A stretch of 64,000 nt of DNA from Trichomonas vaginalis G3 (lineage: Eukaryota; Parabasalia; Trichomonadida; Trichomonadidae): contig NC_067203.1 in assembly GCF_026262505.1 (NCBI RefSeq), positions 17,062,392 to 17,126,391 of the forward strand, in the 5' to 3' direction. A program made the translations under genes and the position numbers. Positions 49,141-58,938 of the stretch are shown here, piece by piece (position 1 is the first letter of the stretch; each line of letters starts with the position of its first letter). The notes beneath the pieces are model-generated. The model did no database searches, was not told the origin of the DNA, and saw nothing but the letters and a program-made list of their open reading frames with translations.

Positions 49141-50185
49141 GCAATCATATCGAGTAAGGATGCAGACTTGGCAATTCTGAGGTCATTTTGGCAATTCTTA
49201 AAAAATTTCCAGCGAAATTGGCGCCCTTCGGACGCCAATTTCGCCCAATAAGATACGCATATCATAATTATAAGTATTTGGTTTTAGGACCTATTTTTTT
49301 CTCCTTTTTCTTCATTTCATTTTTTAATTATTTTGTATTTTAATTTCTTTATGAAAAATAATTCACTCTCTGTTCATTTTGATGAGAGTCCTCTGCTATA
49401 TTGTGTGAGCAATTAAAAAAATTATTTTAAAAAATTATCCGAAATATAATAACAGAAAAACATCATCTTATTGAGAATTGAATATTAGTTCAACAAATGC
49501 ATCGTATTCACAAAAGAACTCCACAAAACAGTTCAAATGATTAATATTATCGCAAAATAATCAAAAAATTTACATAATAATTTATGTAAGAAGGCCATCT
49601 CAGACGTGAGAAAGAATTTAGGCTTAAATTCATGTTTACAAAACGAAACAATAAGTATAAATATATTGCATTTTTAATAAATGAGCCTGATTTGATTTTA
49701 CATGTAGTTAAATATGTTTCAGTGTCATTGTTTCAGATTTCTTGAAGCTTATGGCAATTGGGCAATTCTCAATAACGTACAATTGCCAAAAGAGTTTAAG
49801 GTTTGGCAATTCACTCAAATCACTGCGAAAAAAAATAACGTACAATTGCCAAAATTGGAATTGCCTTGGCAATTGTACGTTATTTTAAAAAGAGTTTACA
49901 TTGAGTATCTCTAGTTTCACTATAACCTAATACATAACATCACAAAAAACATAAATCCTTCGGCAAAAATATCAAATGATTCAATTTCAAAAATCAAATT
50001 TCTAAAAATCATCAATAATGCCACCATTTTGTTTCAAAAATATATAGAAACTAAAATATAGCATTCTCTTGCTTCTTTCAGACTTAAATAATGCAAAATT
50101 TACTAATTTTTTCAAAACTTCGCTCATCCAAGAATTGCCAAGCTTGGCAATTCGTGATGAACAAAATTTGTGCTTTTGGCAGTTC
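49141..50185. repeat. Cluster of TTGGCAATT motifs in both orientations
   Basis: The nonamer or a one-base variant occurs about ten times in one kilobase. It includes direct copies of AATAACGTACAATTGCCAA at 49771-49789 and 49834-49852, their reverse complement at 49866-49884, and the perfect palindrome around GAATTGCCAAGCTTGGCAATTC (50132-50153). Open frames here are short and are made by the repeats themselves. Confidence 0.75.
49212..49244. repeat. Strong hairpin, 12-bp stem with TTCG in the loop
   Basis: GCGAAATTGGCG (49212-49223), loop CCCTTCGGA, then CGCCAATTTCGC (49233-49244). The stem is perfect and GC-richer than the surroundings. Confidence 0.85.
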
Positions 50186-50249
50186 CGACATCCTTATATC
50201 GAGAAATAGAAATTATATATTATAGCATTATAACATTATTATTTTTAAT

Positions 50250-50640
50250 TACGATTCAAATAGGATGTGGAGATTTCAACTCACAAAAAAAATCTTTCAC
50301 ATTGTTCAAATTTCAAAGAAAAGATAAATATGGAAAAACAATTCATCATGAGGTGGCATCTTCTAATAAAAAAGAAATTGTCGTAATTATTCTTTCACTT
50401 ATATCAGAATTCTGTAATTAATTAGTAAAGAACTGGCCGCACTGCTTCTTTCATATGGCGCAAAAATAAATTAAAAAGACAAAAATGGAAATACAGCTCT
50501 TCATAAGGAAGCATATTTTAAAGTAAAGTAATTGTTCAAAAATAATGAAATTATTAAACTTCTTCTTCACATGGAGGAGATATAAAAATAAGAGATAAAG
50601 AAGGATATCTGCTTAATATTTCAGCATAACTATTATTAAT
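50250..50640 (+). pseudogene. Ankyrin-repeat gene remnant
   Basis: Plus-strand text reads as ankyrin units with in-frame stops: DKYGKTIHHEVASSNKKEIV (50315-50375), then KELAALLLSYGAKIN followed by a stop, then KDKNGNTALHKEAYFK followed by a stop, then NNEIIKLLL with a decayed third unit. No start codon or promoter is supported. It is a dead member of the family represented intact at 61259-62023. Confidence 0.75.
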
Positions 50641-50788
50641 TAAGATATAAGATTATCAAATAATTATAATAAATGCAATAGAAGGATTATAATTTTTGTC
50701 TGTAATAGCGATATAATTTACATTTTTCCGATGTTTTGTCAGGGGCGTGAAGCGACCTAAAAATGTCGGAAAAGTGTAATTCTCCGAT
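50641..50788. other. Spacer with imperfect inverted repeat
   Basis: ATTTTTCCGATGTTTTGTCAGG (from about 50721) is partly mirrored by CCTAAAAATGTCGGAAAAGTG (about 50755-50776). No gene. Confidence 0.5.
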
Positions 50789-50844
50789 ATATGATTATTT
50801 TTGCTTTTAATGCCGAGCAGCATTTGAATCAAAAATAATCATAT
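50789..50844. repeat. Inverted repeat with 15-bp stem
   Basis: ATATGATTATTTTTG (50789-50803) and CAAAAATAATCATAT (50830-50844) are exact reverse complements, with a 26-base loop. Confidence 0.85.
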
Positions 50845-50851
50845 GTCCATG

Positions 50852-50884
50852 AATAATCATTTTCGTCAGACGAAAATGATTATT
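50852..50884. repeat. Perfect palindrome, 16-bp arms, one-base centre
   Basis: AATAATCATTTTCGTC (50852-50867), A, GACGAAAATGATTATT (50869-50884). Its arm shares AATAATCAT with the neighbouring inverted repeat. Confidence 0.9.
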
Positions 50885-51151
50885 TTTTATTTTCAGGGTC
50901 ATGCTTAGATAAATTTATGAGATTGCAATGCAATGATACCTAAAAAATGGCTTTTATACTATTTTGCCATTAAAATATAAAGATATGTTGATATTATCTG
51001 AGTGTGTGAGAAAGTGGTAAATGCACCATTAACAAAGCATAAAAAAAGTATTGATTGCGTGAGAGTGTGTCATATGGGTGTAAGTGCGTCCTAAAAACTT
51101 TGAAAAATAAAAGAATCTTATTTAATAAAACATAAAAAAAAAATTATTTTT
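50885..51151. other. 3' flank of the importin-like gene
   Basis: Contains short repeats of a GTGTGTGAGA type (51000-51080); nothing else seen. Confidence 0.4.
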
Positions 51152-53665
51152 TTAGTTATTTTTCTCTCTGTTACGTAAAATAATAACAGCCGACAACTTA
51201 GAGAAACCTATTACAATATGGGTCAAATATATTGGATTCTTATCAATCACTTCGCTTATCAACCATCTCAAGTATTCATTGAAATCGTTGATAATTGATT
51301 CATCAGTTTCATTAAATAGAACAATATATTTGAGTCTTTCTGGAGGAATATATTCCCATTTCACGCAATTAAACAACTTTTCTATTGCTATTTCCAATGT
51401 ATTTCCTGTGTAATCCTTAACAATGTGTTCAATCAAACTCTCAACAATAGGAGATATCCACATCTGAAGTCCTCTTGCCTGAACAACTGATGGATCGAGT
51501 ACAGAGTTGATTGTATCCATTAGATAAGGCATTGCGTATGTCAATGGCAAACTCAAACAGTTGGAGAAGAAATCAGTGTCAACAAGATCTAATACATTGA
51601 AACTAGTGATCCGCAAACAATTGTAGATCCATGTAAATGCTTGTTTCGCTGCTTCTTCATTCTGCAACTGAGGAATGTATTGAAGAAATGGTTGCATGTA
51701 TTCCGGAGTAAGAGATCTGAAGATCTTGGAGTTAGATGTAACGGCATCGCCTCCTCTGTCTAAAATGGAATAGATATACTGTGATGGACAGTTTTCAAAT
51801 GCCGCCGCCGCCCACTCCAAAACTAGTTCTACTGAAAGTAGTTCTGCATCTGATGCTGCAGCAATTATCTGCATAATGTCACCTTGTATGTCGATATCGT
51901 CCGTATACAAGATGTCGCCAAGCTCGTCAAGCATCGATCTGATACAAATCTCCAAATTTGGTCGGACAAAATATTTCATATCTCCGTAAGTGATTCCTTT
52001 CTGAGCAATTGTGTCCTCTATGATTGGCTCGCGGTTGTTCTCGTGGAAAAAGTCAACGTAATGTTGGATCATGTCCAAAATGAACTTAAATGCTTTTGGA
52101 AGCTTCTTTTTCTCAAGTCTCTGGGCAAATTTCTGTGTAACAATCTGCAGAGCGGATGTAGAATATGATTTTATGGTCTCTTGGTCTGTAACTTTCATCA
52201 TTGGCATAATAATAATCAGATAAAAGTAAGGAACGAGTTCTGCGGTTGCCTGATCATCGAGGGAGACGAAATTATCTATAAGAGGAAGGTTTTGAGCGAA
52301 AATGTCCGCTGCAAGTAAAGATAATTTTTCTAAATATTCCGCGTTGAGGAGAGAAGGGTCTTCTTGGAAGGAATCCAATACGTATTGGATGCATTGGTCG
52401 GAAAGTTCGGGCGGGAAGAAGACAAAGCACTCAACAATGAATCTTGAACCAAATGGGATGATTCCTGCAGAAAGAAGTGGTTGTATGACCGCTTTGGAGA
52501 TCTCTGGTCTGCAGCGTTGGTTCAGACAACTGATAATTAGGATGTTTCCTGGAGTTAATTCGGTTATAAGTTCTTGCCAGTAAGGAATGAAGTATTTGGA
52601 CTCTGACATGGCGTCTATGAGGTTAATGAACTGATTGGCTGATGAAAGCTCCTCGTATGATAAGTTGTTGGCGATATGAATAATAATTATTAACATTCTT
52701 GGGATTAAACTCAGGAAAACGTTCTGTTCATCATCGGGTTGGAATGTAAATACATCTTTGGTCCATTCCAAGATGAAAAAGATCTCATCCGTGTTTTCAA
52801 TCAGTTGTTCAGTAATATTAAGTACTTGGTCGAAGGTTTGGATAGCGAAATCTGGATGAGCAATGTAGAATTCGGCATCTAAATCGATAACTGTCTTCAA
52901 ACATGAGAAAATGAAGCTGATTGTAGTAGAATCATTATCTGTCTGGGCCAATTTGTTATTTATCATATTAATGAGGCATGTAATGTATGGCTCTTTAAGA
53001 TCGTCGAATTCTTGGAAGTAATCGTAGGAGATATCTATGAGAGATTTGAGATTATTCAAATCTTGACTTACAACTTCAAGATTAGTCAAGAAATTGCTTG
53101 GGAAGTCGTTTGAAAATTTATTGGAATACTTGCTAAAGAGCTCGCACCAGTCATAAGAAGGTTCTACTTCACATAAAACTTCAAAAATTTTATCTGTGAA
53201 GTAATCAGTATCGTTCATGAATTCTGGATCAAAGATATCAGCAACGGAAATGTAGAATTTAATTAGTTTGTCTTGTGAGAGATTAATATTTTGTATTAAC
53301 TCAGTATGAGAAATACAAATCATTGCGAGGGCATCAATGACGAAGTTAAATGTAGAGCGGTCTTCCCTCTTCTCGGACATATCTAATTCCTGTGCATGAA
53401 AGTTTAATAGATTAAATAGCATTTCTATTGTTTCTGGAGACATAATAGCGTTATAATATTGGAGTAATTTCTTAGTAGCAAGAGCTGCATAGAATATTTC
53501 AAGATGGCTTTGCGGCTCTTGTAGTAATTGAATGCAATATTTGATATTTTGTGGAAAAGATGTCCATTTATCATGGATAATTCTATTCTCTTCTTGAACC
53601 TGAGTGTTATTTTCCTTGGATGATGCAATGGCGTGCCGGATAATTTCGAGGGATAAATCGGTCAT
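51152..53665 (-). CDS. Importin/transportin-like HEAT-repeat nuclear transport receptor
   Basis: 837 residues of continuous HEAT-like helices. The N-terminal ~120 residues resemble the importin-beta N-terminal/Exportin-1-like region (LQEPQSHLEIFYAALATKKLLQYY, then FVIDALAMICISH), as in transportin-3, importin-13 and Mtr10-type receptors. The remaining ~700 residues have helical periodicity without low-complexity breaks. Such receptors carry cargo through nuclear pores under Ran control. No membrane segment. AAGTGACGTCATAATATTGCA precedes the ATG. Confidence 0.65.
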   Translation of the reverse strand: MTDLSLEIIRHAIASSKENNTQVQEENRIIHDKWTSFPQNIKYCIQLLQEPQSHLEIFYAALATKKLLQYYNAIMSPETIEMLFNLLNFHAQELDMSEKREDRSTFNFVIDALAMICISHTELIQNINLSQDKLIKFYISVADIFDPEFMNDTDYFTDKIFEVLCEVEPSYDWCELFSKYSNKFSNDFPSNFLTNLEVVSQDLNNLKSLIDISYDYFQEFDDLKEPYITCLINMINNKLAQTDNDSTTISFIFSCLKTVIDLDAEFYIAHPDFAIQTFDQVLNITEQLIENTDEIFFILEWTKDVFTFQPDDEQNVFLSLIPRMLIIIIHIANNLSYEELSSANQFINLIDAMSESKYFIPYWQELITELTPGNILIISCLNQRCRPEISKAVIQPLLSAGIIPFGSRFIVECFVFFPPELSDQCIQYVLDSFQEDPSLLNAEYLEKLSLLAADIFAQNLPLIDNFVSLDDQATAELVPYFYLIIIMPMMKVTDQETIKSYSTSALQIVTQKFAQRLEKKKLPKAFKFILDMIQHYVDFFHENNREPIIEDTIAQKGITYGDMKYFVRPNLEICIRSMLDELGDILYTDDIDIQGDIMQIIAAASDAELLSVELVLEWAAAAFENCPSQYIYSILDRGGDAVTSNSKIFRSLTPEYMQPFLQYIPQLQNEEAAKQAFTWIYNCLRITSFNVLDLVDTDFFSNCLSLPLTYAMPYLMDTINSVLDPSVVQARGLQMWISPIVESLIEHIVKDYTGNTLEIAIEKLFNCVKWEYIPPERLKYIVLFNETDESIINDFNEYLRWLISEVIDKNPIYLTHIVIGFSKLSAVIILRNREKNN

Positions 53666-54415
53666 TGCAATATTATGACGTCACTTTTTACTGTTTGAAT
53701 GTTATGTGGTCTAAATTTTGAATAGGAGAAATTGATTTAGCCTTAATTAATGCTTTTAATGCGAATTTTCGAATTTAATTTTTATTAAAAAATGCAATAC
53801 AAATTTTCAACGTGAATGTCAAATTTTTTTATGAATTTTTTCATGTGGCATTGACAGTTTGTTAATAGTGCTTTAATTTGTTCTCAGATGAAGGCACGTA
53901 GGATAAATATTGATCCTCGTTTAGAATCCGTTGATTCCATAAAATAAAAATCAAAAGTATAAAATCCTGAGTTCGGAGATTTCCTTCTTCCTTCAGAATG
54001 CACTTTCCTATGAAAGCTAAAATACTTTTGAATAGCATTTAGCTTAAATACAGACAAAATTAATTTGCAAGAGAAAGATAAAAAAAATACTATTGAAAAT
54101 TGGTAAATTAGTAGATCATGCGAATGTCTTCCTCGAGTGGTGTGCTCGTCGTGATGATAAGGATTTCACTTTTTGATATATTTTTTGAATTGCAAAACAA
54201 TATTAGTTTTTACTGAATGGTGAAAAATAAAAATCTATTTACAATAATTTTTAATAATGTTGAACAAAAATTAAATTAATAATATTCATTTCTATGAAAT
54301 CTATCATTTCAGATGCTATTCTAACTTCTAATGTGTGACAATTCTTTTCTTGTTAAGCTTTATTAATTCATTTAAGTTGTAATTCGCATATTCTTTAAAA
54401 AAATTGAATTTCTGA
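53666..54415. other. Intergenic region, nothing recognised
   Basis: AT-rich spacer between minus-strand genes, with no open frame above chance and no repeat noted. Confidence 0.5.
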
Positions 54416-55096
54416 TTAGTTAATTTTCAAATATTCCTTGATAAGGAATGTAGAAATGGCTGAAATAAAGTAGAATGGATATCGTTGTTTCGTTGCTAAA
54501 ATTTCCCTTAATATGAAAAAGCAATTGACCAAAAGGCTATCTGATATATCGACAATCATATTTGGTATTGCAATCAAAACGAAATCAAGAACCATGAGAA
54601 TGAGAATTGATTTTTTCAACTCAATATATGCAAAATAAGAAGTAAGAGCAATTAAAGCGACAGTAATAAAATATGTATAAATATCTAATATTCGATCTGC
54701 CAAGGATTTCTTTGACTTCTTTGATGAAGAATTCAAATTGGAATATCCTTCTTTTCTTCTTTCTTCTTGAGTTTTAGGTCCAATGTGTTTTGGTTCGTCT
54801 TTTCTGACTGCTTCATTCTTCATAACAACATATTCATTCACATTTGACTTTAATGGAATTTGTTCTTCAGTTTCAACAATTTTTTCTTCGGGTTTAGTCT
54901 CTGTAACTTGTTGACTTACATTTTCTTCGATTTTTCCTTCAGTTGTGTTATTATTTTCTGAATGGTCGTGTTTATGAAAACCTGCCAATGCAGCAGGAAT
55001 TCTTACTTCGTCTTTATTATCCAAGATCATTTGCTCTCTTTGCTTCTTCTTAGCAAGCAATCTTTGGCGGCGTTCTTCGGCTGCTTTAGGATCCAT
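54416..55096 (-). CDS. GET2/CAML-like ER membrane receptor subunit (tail-anchored protein insertion)
   Basis: 226 residues. The N-terminus AEERRQRLLAKKKQREQMI is a basic helix like the GET3-binding motif at the start of yeast Get2 and animal CAMLG. It is followed by a long polar, acidic cytosolic linker (residues ~35-130). Three membrane helices fill the C-terminal ~90 residues (for example YTYFITVALIALTSYFAYI), as in those proteins. Sequence similarity is limited to this architecture and the Arg-rich start. If right, it pairs with a GET1/WRB partner to insert tail-anchored proteins into the ER. Otherwise it is an unassigned three-pass membrane protein. Confidence 0.5.
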   Translation of the reverse strand: MDPKAAEERRQRLLAKKKQREQMILDNKDEVRIPAALAGFHKHDHSENNNTTEGKIEENVSQQVTETKPEEKIVETEEQIPLKSNVNEYVVMKNEAVRKDEPKHIGPKTQEERRKEGYSNLNSSSKKSKKSLADRILDIYTYFITVALIALTSYFAYIELKKSILILMVLDFVLIAIPNMIVDISDSLLVNCFFILREILATKQRYPFYFISAISTFLIKEYLKIN

Positions 55097-55400
55097 TTTT
55101 AAAATTGTTTTTTATTTTGTCCGTATAATATTCAATTTTTGAATAATAATTTTTAGCCAGACGGGTAATATAATAAAGCAACTCAAGTTTCCGAAACACA
55201 ACAAATCAAAGCATTTAACTTTATTCTTCAATTAATGAAAAATTACCGCTTGCTTTCATTCTATTTAGTCAAATCATTTTGTAAAATATAACATATCAAA
55301 GTCATATTAGTTTGTCATGATCTCGGATGATATAGAGTAGTCTATATAAACTATATGATAGGGTAATAAAAAGTTAAATTATAAAAAATTTGAAATAACA
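55097..55400. other. Intergenic region, nothing recognised
   Basis: AT-rich spacer between two minus-strand genes. Confidence 0.5.
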
Positions 55401-56120
55401 TTATATTGGAGTATTTATAACATTGTTAGATTTCTTACTTGAAGGTGTAGCTTGCACAGATGCATCCTTAATATCAGTTACGGTTTCATTTAGTATTTCT
55501 CCGTTTTCTGGAACAGTAACAACAGGAAAATCTCTGCTGTATGCGGCACGGTCTCTAACTGATAAATTGAGAGAGTTGTTGAGATGCATTGGTTTGATAT
55601 TTTGTGTTGATTTGTATTTCATTGGACTTTCTGTAGTTTCTACAATCATTTTCTGTCTTGGTGAACGGCCAGGAGATCTATTAATGATTTGTGAATTAGT
55701 TTTCTCTTCAATTTGTTCTTCAGTTACTTCTTGTTGCGAAATATTATTTTCCTTCTGTTCTTCTTCCTCTTGTGCAATTTCAGTTTGTGGATGACCGTAA
55801 ATCTTTGGGAAAGACTTCTTATTTTGTGTTTTATTAATAAATAAACGAAGTTTTGACTGGATATGCCTTGCTGCGAAATTATGAATTTGTTGGAGCTTTT
55901 CTACCGACTCTTCGGTTGTAATTTGTGGTGCTATATCTTCAATCGTTTCAATTTTTGTAAAATCAAGTCTTCTTTGTTTAGAATTTTCGTTAAATCTGTG
56001 ATAACTAACTTTCTTTATCTTTTTAGGAGTGCTTTGTTTCTTTTTCTCTACAGGCATATTGATCTTTTCGATTGTTGTTGATCCAACAGTATATTTCGGT
56101 CCAATTCGAGGTGAATTCAT
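55401..56120 (-). CDS. Low-complexity basic/acidic protein with IQ-like helix
   Basis: 239 residues, mostly polar and probably disordered. Residues ~85-105 (ARHIQSKLRLFINKTQ) have an IQ-motif-like look (I/L-Q-xxx-R spacing), which could bind calmodulin-type proteins. Elsewhere it is Pro/Ser-rich with SPGRSPRQK (possible proline-directed kinase sites). No domain. Likely a cytoskeleton-associated or regulatory protein; function not assignable. A TCATTA motif lies upstream. Confidence 0.55.
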   Translation of the reverse strand: MNSPRIGPKYTVGSTTIEKINMPVEKKKQSTPKKIKKVSYHRFNENSKQRRLDFTKIETIEDIAPQITTEESVEKLQQIHNFAARHIQSKLRLFINKTQNKKSFPKIYGHPQTEIAQEEEEQKENNISQQEVTEEQIEEKTNSQIINRSPGRSPRQKMIVETTESPMKYKSTQNIKPMHLNNSLNLSVRDRAAYSRDFPVVTVPENGEILNETVTDIKDASVQATPSSKKSNNVINTPI

Positions 56121-56132
56121 TGAAAAAATTTG

Positions 56133-56138
56133 TAATGA
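56133..56138 (-). promoter_or_regulatory. Initiator-like TCATTA
   Basis: TCATTA on the minus strand, about 13 bases before the ATG at 56120. Confidence 0.35.
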
Positions 56139-56458
56139 GAAAAAAATAACAGTACGTTTTGGAAATCATTTCGCACAACATATTTGCATTATAATATATC
56201 TATTGAATCAAATAATGGTCATTTTTTGCGCTTTCTAAGTGAAACGAATTTTGATATTTGTCGAATAGATGATTTGAAGCATATTGCGATATAAACTGTG
56301 AGATACTCCACTCATTTAAACATATTTCAATATGATCAAGTTCCAAAACTATCGATTTAATTTGAGATATTGAATTCAAAAATGTCAATTAGAAAAAAAA
56401 TTATTATTAATAAAACATATTATATATTTACAAACAAAATGAGTTCTACAGTAATGTA

Positions 56459-57439
56459 TTATGCATTTTTTGCAGAAATTGTTGCAAAAAATGGATGTTT
56501 TAATGCTTCTTCGGATGTGATTCTCAAACTAGGAATAGGTTCGAGCATTTTTTCGAGTAAATCAAATACAGATGGATCCAAATTCATATCATCTATCGTA
56601 GAATTTAATCTTGTGCAGAGTTCTTGCATATTATAGCCTTTCTGTTCAACAGGGAATCTAAGTTTTCGTCCACACTCTTTTGCAGCTGCATAAAGCTTTT
56701 CGGTTCCAACTAAAACCGAAATTTCACATAATGATGTTAAATCATCAGGAGATTTGAAAAATGGATATCTCTGAGAAAGTATAGAGAGGAGAACTACTCC
56801 AGCGCTCCAAATATCGATTGTCAGTGTTTGATTCCAGGCTGCAAAAAGAACTTCAGGAGATCTAAATCCTCTGGTGCCAGCTCTGTTGGCCATCATTTTC
56901 TGCCTGTTCTGGCATAAATGAGGGAACTGTAAGTCGAAATCATTTTCAGATGAATCAGCAACTTGCGGCGTAGCTGTTTTAATTGACATATCTTCTTCGC
57001 AAAGACCAAAGTCTATCAATACTCCGCGCATTGTTTTGGGATCAAACAAAAAATTTGCAGGTTTTACATCTCGATGAATAATTTTTTTGCTGTGCATATA
57101 TGCTAGAGCCGAAAGTAGCCCATACATGTAATGTTGGATTGTTAAATTGTTCATTTTTGATAGAAGCTGACGAAAAGGTATGTGAGGAATGTATTCCATC
57201 ACTAAAGTTGCTTGATCTACTGTTCTAAAGCATGCATGGCACTTAACTATATTGGGATGATCTAAATAGCATATCCATTGAAGTTCTTTTAGAATTCGAT
57301 CAGGTGCATTATTCCAAAAAAGTCTTTTCAGAGCGTAATGTCTGCCTTTTTTGTCTGTTGCATGAAATACTGTGGAAAATGAACCTGTTCCAATCAGTTC
57401 ATGGATTGTAAAATCGGCTTCTGTTAAAGCTCTCGCCAT
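56459..57439 (-). CDS. CDC7-family serine/threonine protein kinase
   Basis: 326 residues from the internal ATG at 57439 (MARALTEADFTIHELIG); the longer open frame upstream adds an unlikely hydrophobic leader. All kinase motifs are present: GTGSFSTVF (P-loop), YALKRL (Lys), HRDVKPANF (catalytic loop), IDFGLCEE (DFG). The CDC7-specific RAGTRGFRSPEVL replaces APE, with DIWSAGVVLLSILSQRYPFF and the C-terminal EKMLEPIPSLRITSEEALKHPFF. The kinase inserts of CDC7 are short here. With a Dbf4 partner this kinase phosphorylates MCM to start S-phase replication. The start choice is supported by family alignment. Confidence 0.88.
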   Translation of the reverse strand: MARALTEADFTIHELIGTGSFSTVFHATDKKGRHYALKRLFWNNAPDRILKELQWICYLDHPNIVKCHACFRTVDQATLVMEYIPHIPFRQLLSKMNNLTIQHYMYGLLSALAYMHSKKIIHRDVKPANFLFDPKTMRGVLIDFGLCEEDMSIKTATPQVADSSENDFDLQFPHLCQNRQKMMANRAGTRGFRSPEVLFAAWNQTLTIDIWSAGVVLLSILSQRYPFFKSPDDLTSLCEISVLVGTEKLYAAAKECGRKLRFPVEQKGYNMQELCTRLNSTIDDMNLDPSVFDLLEKMLEPIPSLRITSEEALKHPFFATISAKNA

Positions 57440-57686
57440 GAACTGATTTTTAAAAAATTCACGGAAATAATTTTGGACAAATTTACAAATTTGAAAACTC
57501 AAGCTAAGAATGCTTATAAAAATGCCATTGGTCAACCTGATAATCTCAATTTTCTGGTGGAATATTAAAATTAATTTTGGCATTTTTATTTCAACAACAA
57601 CAAGAAAAAGGATGAATAGAAACGTAATACTAGGACGTATTACTCAATAATTGCCTTGCTAGCATAACTAATCTCATATATTTCAT

Positions 57687-58267
57687 TTAATCTAAGTTAA
57701 AATCAATAAAAAAAATCAGCATAACGTCAAAACGAAATGGTAAATTTTGGTGGCATGTTATCGGATAATCAAAATCTTTAACAATTACAGGAGAATATCC
57801 TGGAGGAATGGTATTATTGAATGGAGTATTTCCATAAAACATTCGTACAAATGCTCTCTTTTCCATGGCTCCATTCTGAACAGTAATCCTTAATTTTTCT
57901 GTTTCCACTGGAATGTAATCTATATATATCTATATTGATTGCTATATTGAAACAAAAATGTATTTTCATATGTATTTATACACACCATGTATTTAGCATT
58001 TAATTTTGCATTAATAGTTGTATGCTCGTCTCTTATCCTTTCGCCTTTCAAATCGCAAATCATTCTATGTAAAGATTCATACATAAATACAACAATACTT
58101 ATTGACTGACTTGCAAATCCAATTGAATATCCACCGGTTCCATTTTCCCAAAGAAATTCCATGCATTTTCTACCAGAAACAAAATCATTACTTGTATATG
58201 AAATGTAAATTCCAGAGCTATAGTACAGGTTAAAAGTCTGATTGTCGGAAGAAGTATCAAAACTCAA
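57687..58267 (-). pseudogene. SPRY-domain gene remnant, frameshifted
   Basis: Two minus-strand pieces in different frames together read as one SPRY/B30.2-like domain. The first (58267-57920) has SGRKCMEFLWENGTGGYSIGFAS, typical of the SPRY core. The second (57908-57687) has ending strands and NNTIPPGYSPVIV, like the usual PF-x-IP-x-GYSPW end. There is no ATG at the start of the first piece (it begins after a stop). Trichomonad genomes carry many SPRY genes; this one looks inactivated. Confidence 0.6.
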
Positions 58268-58455
58268 CTAAAAATAGCTATTCGATGGAAAGATATCTTA
58301 TTTACGATTATTTTTCCTCTCAAAATCTATTAAATTTGGCATCATCTTAATATTAGTAAGTAAAATACTTTTCTACCATTTTTTGGGACAGTTTGTAAAA
58401 TCCTCTTAATTTTTTTCTGAGGGAAAATCTGTACGTTAAGCCAAAAATTTTTGCT

Positions 58456-58465
58456 TCATTTTTTG
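58456..58465 (+). promoter_or_regulatory. Initiator-like TCATTTTTTG
   Basis: TCA-Y-T-W match immediately before the ATG at 58466. Confidence 0.5.
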
Positions 58466-58879
58466 ATGTCGATTTCTACAATACTACGACAGGTTCTGCT
58501 ATTTGTGTTCAATTACACTTGGCCGCTCCTATGCACATTTCAAGCCCTTCAATCTAACGATAAAGATCAAATTCATACTTGCATTTTACGATGGGGAATG
58601 CTCGGAATCTTGGAATTCTTTGGACCTTTCATATCTCCGTTTATATCATTAATTCCAGGAGGAAACATTCTTATATGTTTAGTTTATATTTGGACTTTCA
58701 TTCCAATTTTAAGTCTTGGTGAAATGTTTTATGCAAATGTCTATGCTCCAATAATCGTTCAACATTCCACTGCCAATTTATTTGTCGCTTCCTATACATC
58801 ATTCATTAATGGCATCTTCAGCAATTACGAGAATTTTCTTAATGAAATGAGACAACCTATTAATAATACTCAGTATTAG
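58466..58879 (+). CDS. REEP/TB2/DP1/HVA22-type ER-shaping membrane protein
   Basis: 137 residues from the ATG at 58466. It has the TB2/DP1 layout: an early hydrophobic hairpin, then YTWPLLCTFQALQSNDKDQIHTCILRWG (compare YPxYxSxKAxxSxxxxDxxxWLxYW), then further hydrophobic hairpins with LGEMFYANVYAPII. REEP/DP1/Yop1 proteins bend tubular ER membranes by hairpin insertion. Length fits the family. The initiator fits the chosen start. Confidence 0.7.
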   Translation: MSISTILRQVLLFVFNYTWPLLCTFQALQSNDKDQIHTCILRWGMLGILEFFGPFISPFISLIPGGNILICLVYIWTFIPILSLGEMFYANVYAPIIVQHSTANLFVASYTSFINGIFSNYENFLNEMRQPINNTQY

Positions 58880-58938
58880 AACATTTTATTACTTAATTTT
58901 ATTAACAATATACAAAAGAAGCTATTTTCTGAGTTACT

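Noticed and set aside
49714-49914. 66-codon ORF in the TTGGCAATT field
   Set aside because: The peptide is simply the translation of the repeated motif (VQLPK repeats) and has no start context.
57440-57583. N-terminal extension of the CDC7-like kinase
   Set aside because: The extra 48 residues are hydrophobic, AT-driven text without match to the family; the internal ATG at 57439 gives a normal kinase start.
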